64,000 bases of DNA from DASUPK01 sp963804595. Lineage in GTDB: Bacteria > Actinomycetota > Thermoleophilia > Solirubrobacterales > 70-9. Below the pieces are notes generated by a model, which saw only the letters and a program-made list of their open reading frames with translations, searched no databases and was not told the origin of the DNA. A program made the translations under genes and the position numbers. The stretch covers positions 372,001 to 436,000 of the forward strand of contig CAWDQZ010000003.1 in NCBI GenBank assembly GCA_963804595.1, in the 5' to 3' direction. Position 1 is the first letter of the stretch. Every line of letters starts with the position of its first letter. Positions 15,571 through 22,889 of this stretch are shown in pieces.

Positions 15571-15999
15571 ATGTCGGAGGAGAACGTGGAGATCGTGCGC
15601 CAGTTGTTCGAGACCTTTCAGGACGTATTTCAGCGCGATGATCCGGCGACGGCGGGCACACTGTTCGATTCGGAGCTCGTCGCTGAGGATGCCGAGTGGA
15701 TACCGTTTCGCGGCTGGCCTGGGCCTCAGAGCTATCGCGGGCGCGACGGATTCGTGGAGTTCTGGAGTACATGGACTGAGGACTTCGAGGGCTGGTCGGT
15801 TGAGTTGGAGCGACTGGTCGACGGCGGCGATGGACGGGTTGTCGCACTGTTCCATCAGACAGCGACCGGCAGGGGGAGCGGCACGCCGGTCAAGCTCCAT
15901 TTCGGCCTGGTCTATGAGCTGGAAGATGGACGGGTGATTCGGATGCAGAACTACATGGACCCGGCCGAAGCCCTCGAAGCCGCCGGGCTGTCGGAATAG
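15571..15999 (+). CDS. SnoaL-like protein, intact last gene of the array
   Basis: 142 aa: MSEENVEIVRQLFETFQDVF, DAEWIPFRGWPGPQSYRGRD, an ELERLVDGGDGRVVALFHQT strand pair, LVYELEDGRVIRMQNYMD and the end PAEALEAAGLSE. This is the complete cone-shaped alpha+beta barrel pattern of the NTF2-like superfamily, whose members bind small ligands or act as isomerases or hydrolases. No catalytic Asp pair can be assigned with confidence. The upstream gene's last codons (CGGAGTAG) provide a GGAG six bases before this ATG, so translation may be coupled. It is the only unbroken member of the six-gene array. Confidence 0.8.
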   Translation: MSEENVEIVRQLFETFQDVFQRDDPATAGTLFDSELVAEDAEWIPFRGWPGPQSYRGRDGFVEFWSTWTEDFEGWSVELERLVDGGDGRVVALFHQTATGRGSGTPVKLHFGLVYELEDGRVIRMQNYMDPAEALEAAGLSE

Positions 16000-16038
16000 C
16001 TGCTTTGGACGAGAAGCGGCGCTTTGCATGGAATGCGA
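15999..16038 (+). repeat. Palindrome copy 7 (degenerate)
   Basis: Left half complete (GCTGCTTTGGACGAGAAGCG), loop shortened by 5 nt, then GCTTTGCATGGAA followed by TGCGAC instead of AGCAGC. It starts at the G of the TAG that ends the array. Confidence 0.8.
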
Positions 16039-16096
16039 CCGCGCACCCAGGTCGGGGCGCGCCGCGATCTCGTTGCCAGAAGAATCGAAGTTGGCA

Positions 16097-17260
16097 TCAG
16101 CGGGCTTGCTTCGTGATCCCGAGACCGTACGCCTCGACGGGCTCGCTGATTCCGCGGACGTGATAGCTGCCGAGAGGCTCCCAATCGAAGAGCCTCTCGG
16201 TGGCTCGCGCCACAGCCTCAGATGCCACGAGCTGATTGCGCCCGGCCAGATCTAGCAGGCGCGCGGCCAGATTGACAACCGTGCCAAAGTAGTCGCCCTC
16301 CCGGTACAGCGCCACACCGTGATGGACGCTTGCGTGGACGCCGGGCGAAATGTCGCCGCGCATTCGCTCGATGATCCGCGTGCAAGCGCTTACCGCCGCG
16401 GCGGGCTCGGGGTAGGTGAGCATGTAGCCGTCGCCGAGGGCTTTGAGGACGTGACCTTTCTCGCCGAGCTCGGCCGTCACGATGATCGCGAACCGCTCGA
16501 TCGCCTCGACGGCGGCCTCATCGCCCTGGGCCTCGGCGTAGGCCGTGAAGTCCTTCAGATCGCAGAAGACAAGCGTCACCTCGACGGCACCGGGAAGCAC
16601 GCCCTCTTCCGTCCGCCGCTCGGCCTCACGAACAGCCGCCTGCGCCAGCTCGTGCTCCACTCGGCGGCGATGGACCCCGAGCAGCATCGGATCCGCAAGG
16701 GGCAACAGCTGACCGAACGCCTCGTGCACTGCCGGAAGCGCCGGGAGGACCCCACCGCTCGCGTCCCGCAGCCTCCGCTCCACATACAGCCGGAAGACGT
16801 GAATCTCGGTCTGGGCTATGTGGGCGAGCGCCTGGCCGTAAACCCTTACGACCTGGAGGTAGAACTCGGGCGGCCAGATCTCACGCAACTCGCCGAACCG
16901 CTGCAGCACGGCGGCCTCCTCGGGCGTGAAGTAGGGCTCGTCCGGCTCCGGCGCCCGCAGGCCAAAGGCCAGAGCGATCAGCTGCGTCTCGGCCACCCGC
17001 AGGCCCCCGTCGGCCTCGATCTGGGAGGGCGAGACGGTTCGCTCGCTCTGGGCGGGATCGAGGACGGCGTCGAAGATCGCGTCCTCCACCCTGCCGCGCT
17101 CATGTGCGGAACGAATCGCCTCGGGGGAGACTCCCAGCTCGATCAGCTCGCCGATCATCCTCTCGAGCTCGGGGGCTGCTCCGATCTCCCGCGCGAGCGC
17201 CTGGCCGTCGACCCCCACGACGCGATCGTCTTCGGCTTCTGGGGGCATCCGCGTGATCAT
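16097..17260 (-). CDS. Class III adenylate cyclase
   Basis: A 387-aa soluble protein. The N-terminal 220 residues are a helical region resembling the input domain of actinobacterial pH-type cyclases (PYFTPEEAAVLQRFGELREI). The catalytic domain (about 225-380) has VTLVFCDLKDFTAY with metal Asp234, LKALGDGYM with Lys273 and metal Asp277, and GDYFGTVVNLAARL with Asp323, Asn330 and Arg334. Lys273 plus Asp323 is the ATP-specific pair, so cAMP is the expected product. The end GSYHVRGISEPVEAYGL is typical of these proteins. It is intact and alone between palindrome copies 7 and 8. Confidence 0.88.
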   Translation of the reverse strand: MITRMPPEAEDDRVVGVDGQALAREIGAAPELERMIGELIELGVSPEAIRSAHERGRVEDAIFDAVLDPAQSERTVSPSQIEADGGLRVAETQLIALAFGLRAPEPDEPYFTPEEAAVLQRFGELREIWPPEFYLQVVRVYGQALAHIAQTEIHVFRLYVERRLRDASGGVLPALPAVHEAFGQLLPLADPMLLGVHRRRVEHELAQAAVREAERRTEEGVLPGAVEVTLVFCDLKDFTAYAEAQGDEAAVEAIERFAIIVTAELGEKGHVLKALGDGYMLTYPEPAAAVSACTRIIERMRGDISPGVHASVHHGVALYREGDYFGTVVNLAARLLDLAGRNQLVASEAVARATERLFDWEPLGSYHVRGISEPVEAYGLGITKQAR

Positions 17261-17573
17261 CGCGCCTCACGCCCGAGGAGGGAACTCTTGGGCCCACGCG
17301 AGGCGCTCCCCTCCTGCGCTTCCTGCCGCGTGAAAGCCGGAGCGACTAGTCGCCACTGCTTTGCATGGAAAGCAGCACTCGCCGCGAGATACCGCGCCAG
17401 CGATGTCGAACACGCCTTGACGGGCCGATCTGGCGAGGGAGACGGGGGCACCCCTGGGGAAAGGAGTCCCTGATGTCGAGTGTCCGTCCTCTGTCGTCCG
17501 CAGTCGAGTCGGTGAGCAGGAGGAGTAGGGGGCTCTCCTGGGTTCGGGGGTGACGCTTCATCGCGGCGAGCGT
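17261..17573. other. Non-coding stretch containing palindrome copy 8 and a SnoaL start remnant
   Basis: Holds the short palindrome at 17356-17376 and a leader GAGATACCGCGCCAGCG with an ATG at 17403 whose frame leaves the SnoaL pattern after MSN. A 26-codon frame from ATG 17473, preceded by AAAGGAG, has a shadow-like composition. Nothing else is seen. Confidence 0.45.
17356..17376 (+). repeat. Palindrome copy 8, short form
   Basis: CTGCTTTGCATGGAAAGCAGC, the same internal deletion as copy 6; 26 nt before the leader-borne ATG at 17403. Confidence 0.8.
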
Positions 17574-18127
17574 GATGGTAGCTGCGCGTCTGTTGGTGCC
17601 TGGCTACCTCGGCCAAGCGGCCCTAGCGGTGCCGGTTGTCCCTCACCTAGCGAGCCGGTCGCGCCGATCGTGGGGCGCTGGCAGCAGCTACATACCTGCC
17701 AGGAACTCGTGGATGCCCTGAACGCGCTGGGTCTGGGGGCGCTTGCGCCGGGAGTAGTAGGCGACTACTTCCCCGACCAGACCTTCGACGAGCTAGCCGC
17801 GAAGGACGACATCTGCGCAGGGGCCAAGCCCCAGCAGCACTCCCACTTCTTCACCGCTGACGGCCTCTTCGGGTCGTTGGACCAGTACGGGAACCAGGTG
17901 GATGACGACGCCTACATGATCGTGGACTCGAACACAATCAGATCGGCCCCGGGACGTTCGACTACAGCATCCAAGGCGGCACCCTTCAGCTGACCCCAAT
18001 CATCACGGACAAGCAACGGCGGGAGGCGCTCAGGCACCCCGAGGAGTTCACAACAGCGGGATGGATGGTTGCCGTGTCGTACCCAGGGACGAAGTGGAAG
18101 AACGTGCCCTGCGCAGGTTGGTGTTAG
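17574..18127 (+). pseudogene. Conserved hypothetical (probably exported) protein, frameshifted
   Basis: From about 17655 the frame reads VGRWQQLHTCQELVDALNAL, FDELAAKDDICAGAKPQQHS, FFTADGLFGSLDQYGNQVDD and AYMIVDSNT. A frameshift near 17942 moves the rest to another frame: IGPGTFDYSIQGGTLQLTPI, REALRHPEEFTTAGWMVAVS, ending NVPCAGWC. The HSHFF, DQYGNQVDDD and SYPGTKWK segments look like one conserved single-domain family seen in Thermoleophilia, function unknown to me. The N-terminal signal region is out of frame and the start cannot be fixed. Confidence 0.55.
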
Positions 18128-18207
18128 TTCGGTCCTCTTAACCCCCCTAGGGAGTACCGCGTGCACGTATGAGGCGTTCTGCGGCCACCCCGCTATCGGC
18201 GTAGACG

Positions 18208-18594
18208 ATGTCGGAGGAGAACGTCGAGATCGTGCGTGAGCGACTGATGCTTGGAACCGCGGCGAGCTCGACCCAGAGGAGGCGTATCACCCGATGTCGA
18301 ATTTCTGCCGCTTCGGGCCGCCACGGAGGGTGGGTATCACGGGCTTTCGGGCATCGAAGCTTTCGTCTCTGACACCTTCGAGGTCTTCGACAAGTTCGAC
18401 GTGAACTACCAGTTCACCGATCTCGGCGAGTGGGTGCTCGCCTGGGGCACCATCCATGTGCGAGCGAGAGGCAGCGGCTTGGAGACGGACATCCAAACCG
18501 GCGGCCTCGTCGAGTTCGGGACGGGAAGATCGTGCGCTGGGAGGACTTTGGGTCGAAAGACAAAGCCCTCGAAGCCGCCGGGCTGCAGGAGTAA
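18208..18594 (+). pseudogene. SnoaL-like gene, frameshifted
   Basis: Opens MSEENVEIVRERLMLGT, then loses frame. A second frame gives PDVEFLPLRAATEGGYHGLS, FVSDTFEVFDKFDVNYQFTD and AWGTIHVRARGSGLETDIQ. Another shift precedes the end KALEAAGLQE with TAA. Three or more indels. The next gene follows after a 6-nt spacer. Confidence 0.7.
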
Positions 18595-18600
18595 GGCGAT

Positions 18601-19068
18601 GTGCAGGAGAACGTCAAGATCGTTCGAAGGTTCTATCCCGGAAGCGTAGATTTGGTCGCCACGATCGCTGACCCAGAAGGGTTCGAGGCCGCTCGTGTCG
18701 CATGGGAGCCGCTCTTGCATCGCGACTTCGAGACCGTCGTTGCGGGGGAACTGCTGGGCGGTAGTGCTGAGATCCCAGGGGGATCTTCTTCGCGCCCGGT
18801 CACCCACGGTCTGAACGGCTTCGCGAGCGCCTTCCGTGACTGGCTTAGCGCCTGGGAGAGTTGGGTGCTAATGCCGCCCGACTTCATCGATGTGGACGAG
18901 ACCCGAGTGCTCGCCCTGTTCGAAGTCCGGGCGCGCTCCAAGACGCATCAGGTCGAGATGCCCATTGAGGCCGCCAACCTCTGGACGCTGCGGGATCGAA
19001 AGGTCGCCCGCCTGGAGCTGTTCCTCGACCAGACCGAAGCCCTCGAAGCCGCCGGGCTGTCGGAGTAG
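18601..19068 (+). CDS. SnoaL-like protein (GTG start)
   Basis: A 155-aa open frame from GTG 18601: MQENVKIVRRFYPGSVDLVA, FRDWLSAWESWVLMPPDFID, LFEVRARSKTHQVEMPIEA, LWTLRDRKVARLELFLDQ and the end TEALEAAGLSE. The usual ATGTCGCAGGAG start has lost three bases (ATGTGCAGGAG), leaving ATG out of frame and GTG as the start, so expression may be weakened. The body is longer than array siblings through a central EPLLHRDFETVVAGELLGG segment. Palindrome copy 9 follows 5 nt after the stop. Confidence 0.7.
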   Translation: MQENVKIVRRFYPGSVDLVATIADPEGFEAARVAWEPLLHRDFETVVAGELLGGSAEIPGGSSSRPVTHGLNGFASAFRDWLSAWESWVLMPPDFIDVDETRVLALFEVRARSKTHQVEMPIEAANLWTLRDRKVARLELFLDQTEALEAAGLSE

Positions 19069-19072
19069 GGCT

Positions 19073-19118
19073 ACTGCTTTGGACGAGAAGCAGCTATCCG
19101 CTTTGCATGGAAAGCAGC
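19073..19118 (+). repeat. 46-nt palindrome, copy 9 (full)
   Basis: Matches the consensus except A for G at position 1 and AAGCAG for AAGCGG in the inner stem, leaving one inner mismatch. Separates the SnoaL unit from the cytochrome b operon. Confidence 0.85.
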
Positions 19119-19286
19119 ACTCCGCCGAGAGCACCGAGGTGATCGGCTGCGGTCTGGCTTGAGCCGATCCTAAGAGGACTCTCACCAATCGAGGGCCGGG
19201 CCGGAAGTAGAGTGGCGGCGAGGGGAACCAAGGGCTAGCGGCGGAATGGAAGGCGACTCGCGTGACGCGCCGCGAGGAGGTCCGCA

Positions 19287-19490
19287 GTGAGAGAGGTTGC
19301 TGGTTTGTTCCGTCCTTTGAGGGGTGGTCTGGCGGCACCCGCGGTCTTTAATCTGAACGGGCCCGCGCATTACGTCCACTGGCATTTCTTTCAGATGTCG
19401 GTGGCGAACGTCGTGGTGATTGTCCTGATGATCGTCGTCTTCATCGCGGCGATCCTGATCCCCTTCCCCAAGCGGGAGATCGAGGAGTGA
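19287..19490 (+). CDS. Small membrane protein at the head of the cytochrome b operon
   Basis: Start GTG 19287 has GAGGAGG 8 nt upstream. The 67-aa product has a short N-terminal region (GPAHYVHWHFFQMSVAN) and one transmembrane helix VVVIVLMIVVFIAAILI, ending PFPKREIEE. The two histidines just before the helix could sit at the membrane surface. Its stop overlaps the start of the cytochrome b gene (GTGA). It is likely an accessory subunit of the same complex. No family recognised. Confidence 0.65.
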   Translation: MREVAGLFRPLRGGLAAPAVFNLNGPAHYVHWHFFQMSVANVVVIVLMIVVFIAAILIPFPKREIEE

Positions 19491-20131
19491 GCCCCGCAGA
19501 AGAGCGGCGGATGTGGACCGAGCGGCTGCGTTCCCGCGCCGTTGGCGCACTCCCGCCGGAGAAGCTCCTGCCCGATCGGCAGCCCGCCTACGTGTCGTCC
19601 TGGATCTACGTCTTCGGCGTCGCCACGATCGCGGCGCTCATCGTCGTCATCGGTTCCGGCGTGATTCTCGGTCTCAAGGGCCCAGCCTGGTGGCACGAGT
19701 CCGGCGTCGGGAAGTTCTTCAACAGCATCCACCTCTGGGGCGTGGAGGTCTTCTTCTTCACGATGGTCGTGCACCTATGGGGCAAGTTCTTCATGGGGGC
19801 GTGGCGCGGCGGGCGCTCCTGGGTCTGGGTGACCGGGGCGGTCGTCTTCCTGGTCTCGATCGGCACTGCGTTCACGGGATACCTCTCGCAGCAGAACTTC
19901 GACTCGCAGTGGATTGCCAGCGAGGGGAAGGATGGTCTCAACTCGGTTGGGATCGGCGCCTTCTTCAACGTCATTGACTTCGGCCAGATGTACACGTGGC
20001 ATGTCGTTCTGCTGCCGGTCGCGGTGCTGGCGATCGTCGTGGGGCACGTGCTGCTCGTCCGCAAGCACGGCGTGGTGCCGCCCTACGCGGCGAAGGTTGC
20101 CGCCGCGCGGGCGGCAGAGGAGACCAGGTGA
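19487..20131 (+). CDS. Cytochrome b/b6 N-terminal domain protein
   Basis: A 214-aa four-helix diheme cytochrome b domain. Histidines 82 and 96 lie in helix B (SIHLWGVEVFFFTMVVHLWG), 172 and 187 in helix D (TWHVVLLPVAVLAIVVGHVL). The helix-D spacing of 15 residues is that of b6-type rather than mitochondrial-type proteins. GYLSQQNFDSQW, after helix C, is a quinone-site region. It should carry electrons from menaquinol across the membrane. The Qo-side C-terminal domain is not in this polypeptide; the next gene is in its place. GTG start overlaps the previous stop, and the stop overlaps the next start (both GTGA). Confidence 0.85.
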   Translation: MSPAEERRMWTERLRSRAVGALPPEKLLPDRQPAYVSSWIYVFGVATIAALIVVIGSGVILGLKGPAWWHESGVGKFFNSIHLWGVEVFFFTMVVHLWGKFFMGAWRGGRSWVWVTGAVVFLVSIGTAFTGYLSQQNFDSQWIASEGKDGLNSVGIGAFFNVIDFGQMYTWHVVLLPVAVLAIVVGHVLLVRKHGVVPPYAAKVAAARAAEETR

Positions 20132-21090
20132 GTCCGCAGAAGCCCAGGCCCGCCCCACTCGAGTCGAAGGATTGGGAGGGCCCATACATCCGCTACGACC
20201 TGGTCAAGGAGTTCGTCGTGGCCCTAGCCGTGATCGTTGCGCTGGTCGTGCTGCTCGCGATCCTCTTCTCCTCGCCCGATGACAAGCCGGTCACGATCCA
20301 GCAGTGGGCGAGGACCGATCCCGGGGACTTTGTCGCCACCGCTGTGACCGAGCTCGACGGCTCGAGCGAGGTCGCAACATACGGCGCTCCGTATACCCAC
20401 ACGCCGGACACCGGACAGAAGATCGGCCCGCTCAACCTGCAGAACGCGGCCGGGGTCCATTTCCCGATCGACACAGCCCAGGACTTCGTGCTGAACCCGC
20501 TGCGCAGTATTCCGGGCGATGCGGCTCTGACCAAGGCGCTCAAGGAGTATCAGGCAGCGCCGCCGGCCCAGCAGAAGGCCTGGACGGATGCATATACGAA
20601 GGGGCTCGATGGAGCGACTTACCCCGGCGGGCTCCCCCTGCTGCCGCCCGGCGACTACGGGCCGGTCGCTCCAATGATGGCCTCGCTGGCTGGCCTCGCC
20701 GCCAGCGGCGGCCTCGACGGCGCGCTGCTCAACGCGAATCAGTTCTACCAGACGAACTACACCAAGCCGCTCCTCTTCCTCTCGGGCGGCGGCTACTTCG
20801 AGAGCCGAGCCGAGAATCAGCATCTGCTCGGCACGCAGTGGGGAATGATGAACGAGACGGGCAGCTATCCGGGTCAGGTCTGGCTCTGGCTCTACACGTT
20901 CTGGTACCAGATCGCCCCGTTCAACACCTCGGACAACGCGGACGCCCAGATCTGGGCGCTGATGATGCTTCTCTCGCTGGCTTTCATCTGCATCCCGGTG
21001 ATCCCCGGCCTTCGAAGCCTGCCCCGCCACCTCGGCGTCCACCGCTTGATCTGGCGCGACCACTACCGGCGCCTCGAAGAAAACTCCTAG
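20128..21090 (+). CDS. Membrane-anchored partner of cytochrome b, function unknown
   Basis: Start GTG 20128 overlaps the cytochrome b stop. The 320-aa product has an N-terminal anchor helix (VALAVIVALVVLLAILFSS, about 30-50). A large extracytoplasmic region follows with NLQNAAGVHFPIDTAQDFVL, PGGLPLLPPGDYGPVAPMMA and LLGTQWGMMNETGSYPGQVW. A C-terminal helix (IWALMMLLSLAFICIPVIPG) precedes HRLIWRDHYRR. There is no CxxCH haem motif and no Rieske CTHLG/CPCHGS box. The tail position and topology resemble a subunit IV-like or anchoring subunit. Sister genes imply a role in quinol oxidation, but the reaction is not established by sequence. Confidence 0.6.
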   Translation: MSPQKPRPAPLESKDWEGPYIRYDLVKEFVVALAVIVALVVLLAILFSSPDDKPVTIQQWARTDPGDFVATAVTELDGSSEVATYGAPYTHTPDTGQKIGPLNLQNAAGVHFPIDTAQDFVLNPLRSIPGDAALTKALKEYQAAPPAQQKAWTDAYTKGLDGATYPGGLPLLPPGDYGPVAPMMASLAGLAASGGLDGALLNANQFYQTNYTKPLLFLSGGGYFESRAENQHLLGTQWGMMNETGSYPGQVWLWLYTFWYQIAPFNTSDNADAQIWALMMLLSLAFICIPVIPGLRSLPRHLGVHRLIWRDHYRRLEENS

Positions 21091-21178
21091 CTCTGGTCGC
21101 CTAGGGCGAGCGCCTCCCCGCCGCCGGATCCCCGTAGAGGACCTGGCTGCCCAGACTGCCCCCGAGCCGCTCGAAACA

Positions 21179-21224
21179 ACCGCTTTCCATGCAAAGCGGA
21201 TAGCCGCTTCTCGTCCAAAGCGGC
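21179..21224 (-). repeat. 46-nt palindrome, copy 10 (full, inverted, with compensatory changes)
   Basis: On the minus strand the outer stem is CCGCTTT paired with AAAGCGG, where consensus has CTGCTTT and AAAGCAG: both sides changed and pairing was kept. The inner stem, loop and both 7-nt unpaired sides equal the consensus. It directly follows the TAG of the cation-efflux gene. Confidence 0.88.
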
Positions 21225-21913
21225 TATCCCGACAGCCCGGCGGCTTCGAGGGCGTTGGGAACATGCCCGTGGCGCACTGTTCCCCACGACTCCCAGGTGA
21301 TCCGCAGGATGACGAGGGTGATCGCGAGGCCGATCAACGGGTCCCCGACAGGAGCGCCGAGAGCAACGACGGCAGCACTCGCGACGACCGCCAGCGAGAC
21401 GTAAGCGTCAGCGCGGGCGTGGTTGCCGTCGGCGATCAGCGCAGGGCTTCGGAGCGTTCGCCCGGCCCGGCGTCGGACGATGCTCGCGAGCCAGTTGCCG
21501 GCGAAGCCAATCCCCCCGGCGACCGCGAGCGCAACGAGGTGATCGGGAGCCTCGGGATTGATGAGTCGCCGCACCGCCTCGACTCCGGCGACGCAGGCGC
21601 TCACGAAGATCGCGGCTACCACCGCCAACCCCGCGTTCCTCTCCGCTCGCACGCTCCGCATGGCGAAGGCGACGCCGATCGGGATGGCGGTCAGCGCATC
21701 GCCGCCGTTGTGGATCAGGTCCGCGAGCAGGGCGATGCTGTTGGTCGCCACGAAGACAACGAGCTGCGCGACGGCGGTCAATCCCAGGATCGCGAGCGAA
21801 AGCGATACCGCTCGGATGCCCTTTCGGGACCGCTTGACCGACGCGTCGACGAGGCCGTGGCTATGGCTATGACCATGGCGGTGGTGAAACGCCTCGAGGT
21901 TCTCCTTCGACAT
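21224..21913 (-). CDS. Cation diffusion facilitator with SnoaL-type N- and C-terminal ends
   Basis: Proton-coupled efflux of Zn2+, Co2+ or similar cations across the membrane. After nine residues MSKENLEAF comes a His-rich loop (HHRHGHSHSHGLVD), then six helices. HxxxD in helix 2 (His68, Asp72) and helix 5 (His165, Asp169) are the transport-site residues. As in short actinobacterial CDFs, no cytoplasmic domain follows helix 6 (DPLIGLAITLVILRITWESW). The last residues PNALEAAGLSG and the first MSKENLE match SnoaL array genes, in DNA as well as protein. The gene follows two SnoaL genes with the same 3-nt spacer. The fusion points look like the product of recombination between gene ends. Confidence 0.85.
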   Translation of the reverse strand: MSKENLEAFHHRHGHSHSHGLVDASVKRSRKGIRAVSLSLAILGLTAVAQLVVFVATNSIALLADLIHNGGDALTAIPIGVAFAMRSVRAERNAGLAVVAAIFVSACVAGVEAVRRLINPEAPDHLVALAVAGGIGFAGNWLASIVRRRAGRTLRSPALIADGNHARADAYVSLAVVASAAVVALGAPVGDPLIGLAITLVILRITWESWGTVRHGHVPNALEAAGLSG

Positions 21914-21916
21914 CGC

Positions 21917-22318
21917 CTACTCCGAAAGGCCGGCGGCTTCGAGGGCCTCTTGCCAGGTGCGGAAGCCGTCGATTCGAACGATCTTGCCGCCTTCAAACAG
22001 GAAGCGGACCGCGAACTCCTGGTCGAGCTCCATGTGGCTGGCGCCGCCCTTCAGCTGGGCGCGTCCCAGCCACAGGATCGAGTCACCCAGATCACGAGCC
22101 TGGTGCCCCTCGAGGTGGAACACCTCCCATGCCTCCCAGGTCGCGACAAAGCCGTCCGCCACCTCGTCGCGGCCTCGATACACGGTGCGTTCGACGGCGG
22201 CGGGGCCGCCCGGCGTCCATTCGATCTCGGGATCGAAACTCTCGGTCATCGCCGCCAGGTCCCGGCGATTGAAGGCTTGAATCAATCGCCTCGCCGCCTC
22301 CACGTTCTCGTCCGACAT
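21917..22318 (-). CDS. SnoaL-like protein
   Basis: 133 aa, intact: MSDENVEAARRLIQAFNRRD, FDPEIEWTPGGPAAVERTVY, RGRDEVADGFVATWEAWEVF, QEFAVRFLFEGGKIVRIDGF and the end QEALEAAGLSE. Complete NTF2-like fold; ligand unknown. Middle gene of a three-gene minus-strand array (SnoaL, SnoaL, cation efflux) with 3-nt spacers. GGAG of the preceding stop module serves as its ribosome site. Confidence 0.8.
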   Translation of the reverse strand: MSDENVEAARRLIQAFNRRDLAAMTESFDPEIEWTPGGPAAVERTVYRGRDEVADGFVATWEAWEVFHLEGHQARDLGDSILWLGRAQLKGGASHMELDQEFAVRFLFEGGKIVRIDGFRTWQEALEAAGLSE

Positions 22319-22321
22319 CGC

Positions 22322-22750
22322 CTACTCCGCCAGACCGGCGGCTTCGAGGGCCTCGCCTTTGGTCTTGAACGCGTCGCATCGCACCACCTTCCCGTCGGGG
22401 AGGTGGAGGAGATGCACGAACGAGAAATCCACCTCGATCCCGGTGTGCCGGGCCCGTCCCCCAAACCGATAGGGAACTACCAGGCGGTCGCCGACCTCGA
22501 TGAACTCGAGCGGTTCTATCCACATCTCCGTGAACGCCTCCATCTGGTTGGCGGTGAATCGCAGCACGCCGTCCCAGCCGCGATGCGGGCGAGCCGCACC
22601 GTCCGGGAGTGCTCCGGTTGGGTGGTAGACCACCTGCGGATCCCACAATTCCTCGAGAATCGGCAGAAGGTCGTTGACGTCGCCGCTGCGATATGCGGCG
22701 TTCCAGGCCGCGTAGCCTCGCTTGGCGTTCTCGATGTCCTGCTCCGACAT
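22322..22750 (-). CDS. SnoaL-like protein, first gene of the minus-strand array
   Basis: Start ATG 22750 is chosen because it follows the conserved leader; the longer in-frame start at 22828 does not fit the family. 142 aa: MSEQDIENAKRGYAAWNAAY, ILEELWDPQVVYHPTGALPD, GVLRFTANQMEAFTEMWIEP, FSFVHLLHLPDGKVVRCDAF and the end KGEALEAAGLAE. Intact NTF2-like fold with the catalytic-pocket side rich in aromatic residues. Function unknown. It heads the operon that ends with the cation-efflux gene. Confidence 0.8.
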   Translation of the reverse strand: MSEQDIENAKRGYAAWNAAYRSGDVNDLLPILEELWDPQVVYHPTGALPDGAARPHRGWDGVLRFTANQMEAFTEMWIEPLEFIEVGDRLVVPYRFGGRARHTGIEVDFSFVHLLHLPDGKVVRCDAFKTKGEALEAAGLAE

Positions 22751-22769
22751 CGCCCACGCAGTATCTCGC
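22751..22769 (-). promoter_or_regulatory. Conserved SnoaL leader (promoter-like)
   Basis: CGAGATACTGCGTGGGCG directly precedes ATG 22750 on the minus strand, matching leaders at 10386, 13533 and 24003. No palindrome lies upstream here. GATACT may be a -10 box. Confidence 0.4.
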
Positions 22770-22889
22770 GATGGAGCGTGGGTTTTTGGCGGGCGCAGTC
22801 GAACAGCGAGCCGAGGGACGCGGCTCAAAAAACCCGGCTCAGCCCGCGAGCTTGCGCAATCAGCGGCATTGCGGTTAGGGTCGCCCTGG

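Noticed and set aside
17473..17553. 26-codon frame after AAAGGAG
   Set aside because: Good ribosome-site spacing but random composition (SSVRPLSSAVESVSRRSRG); not supported as a gene.
7087..19118. Palindromes as integron attC sites
   Set aside because: No GTTRRRY/RYYYAAC core, no IntI gene, and modules in both orientations; kept only as an analogy.
7087..19118. Palindromes as a CRISPR array
   Set aside because: Copies are far apart at irregular distances with genes between, and no cas gene is present.
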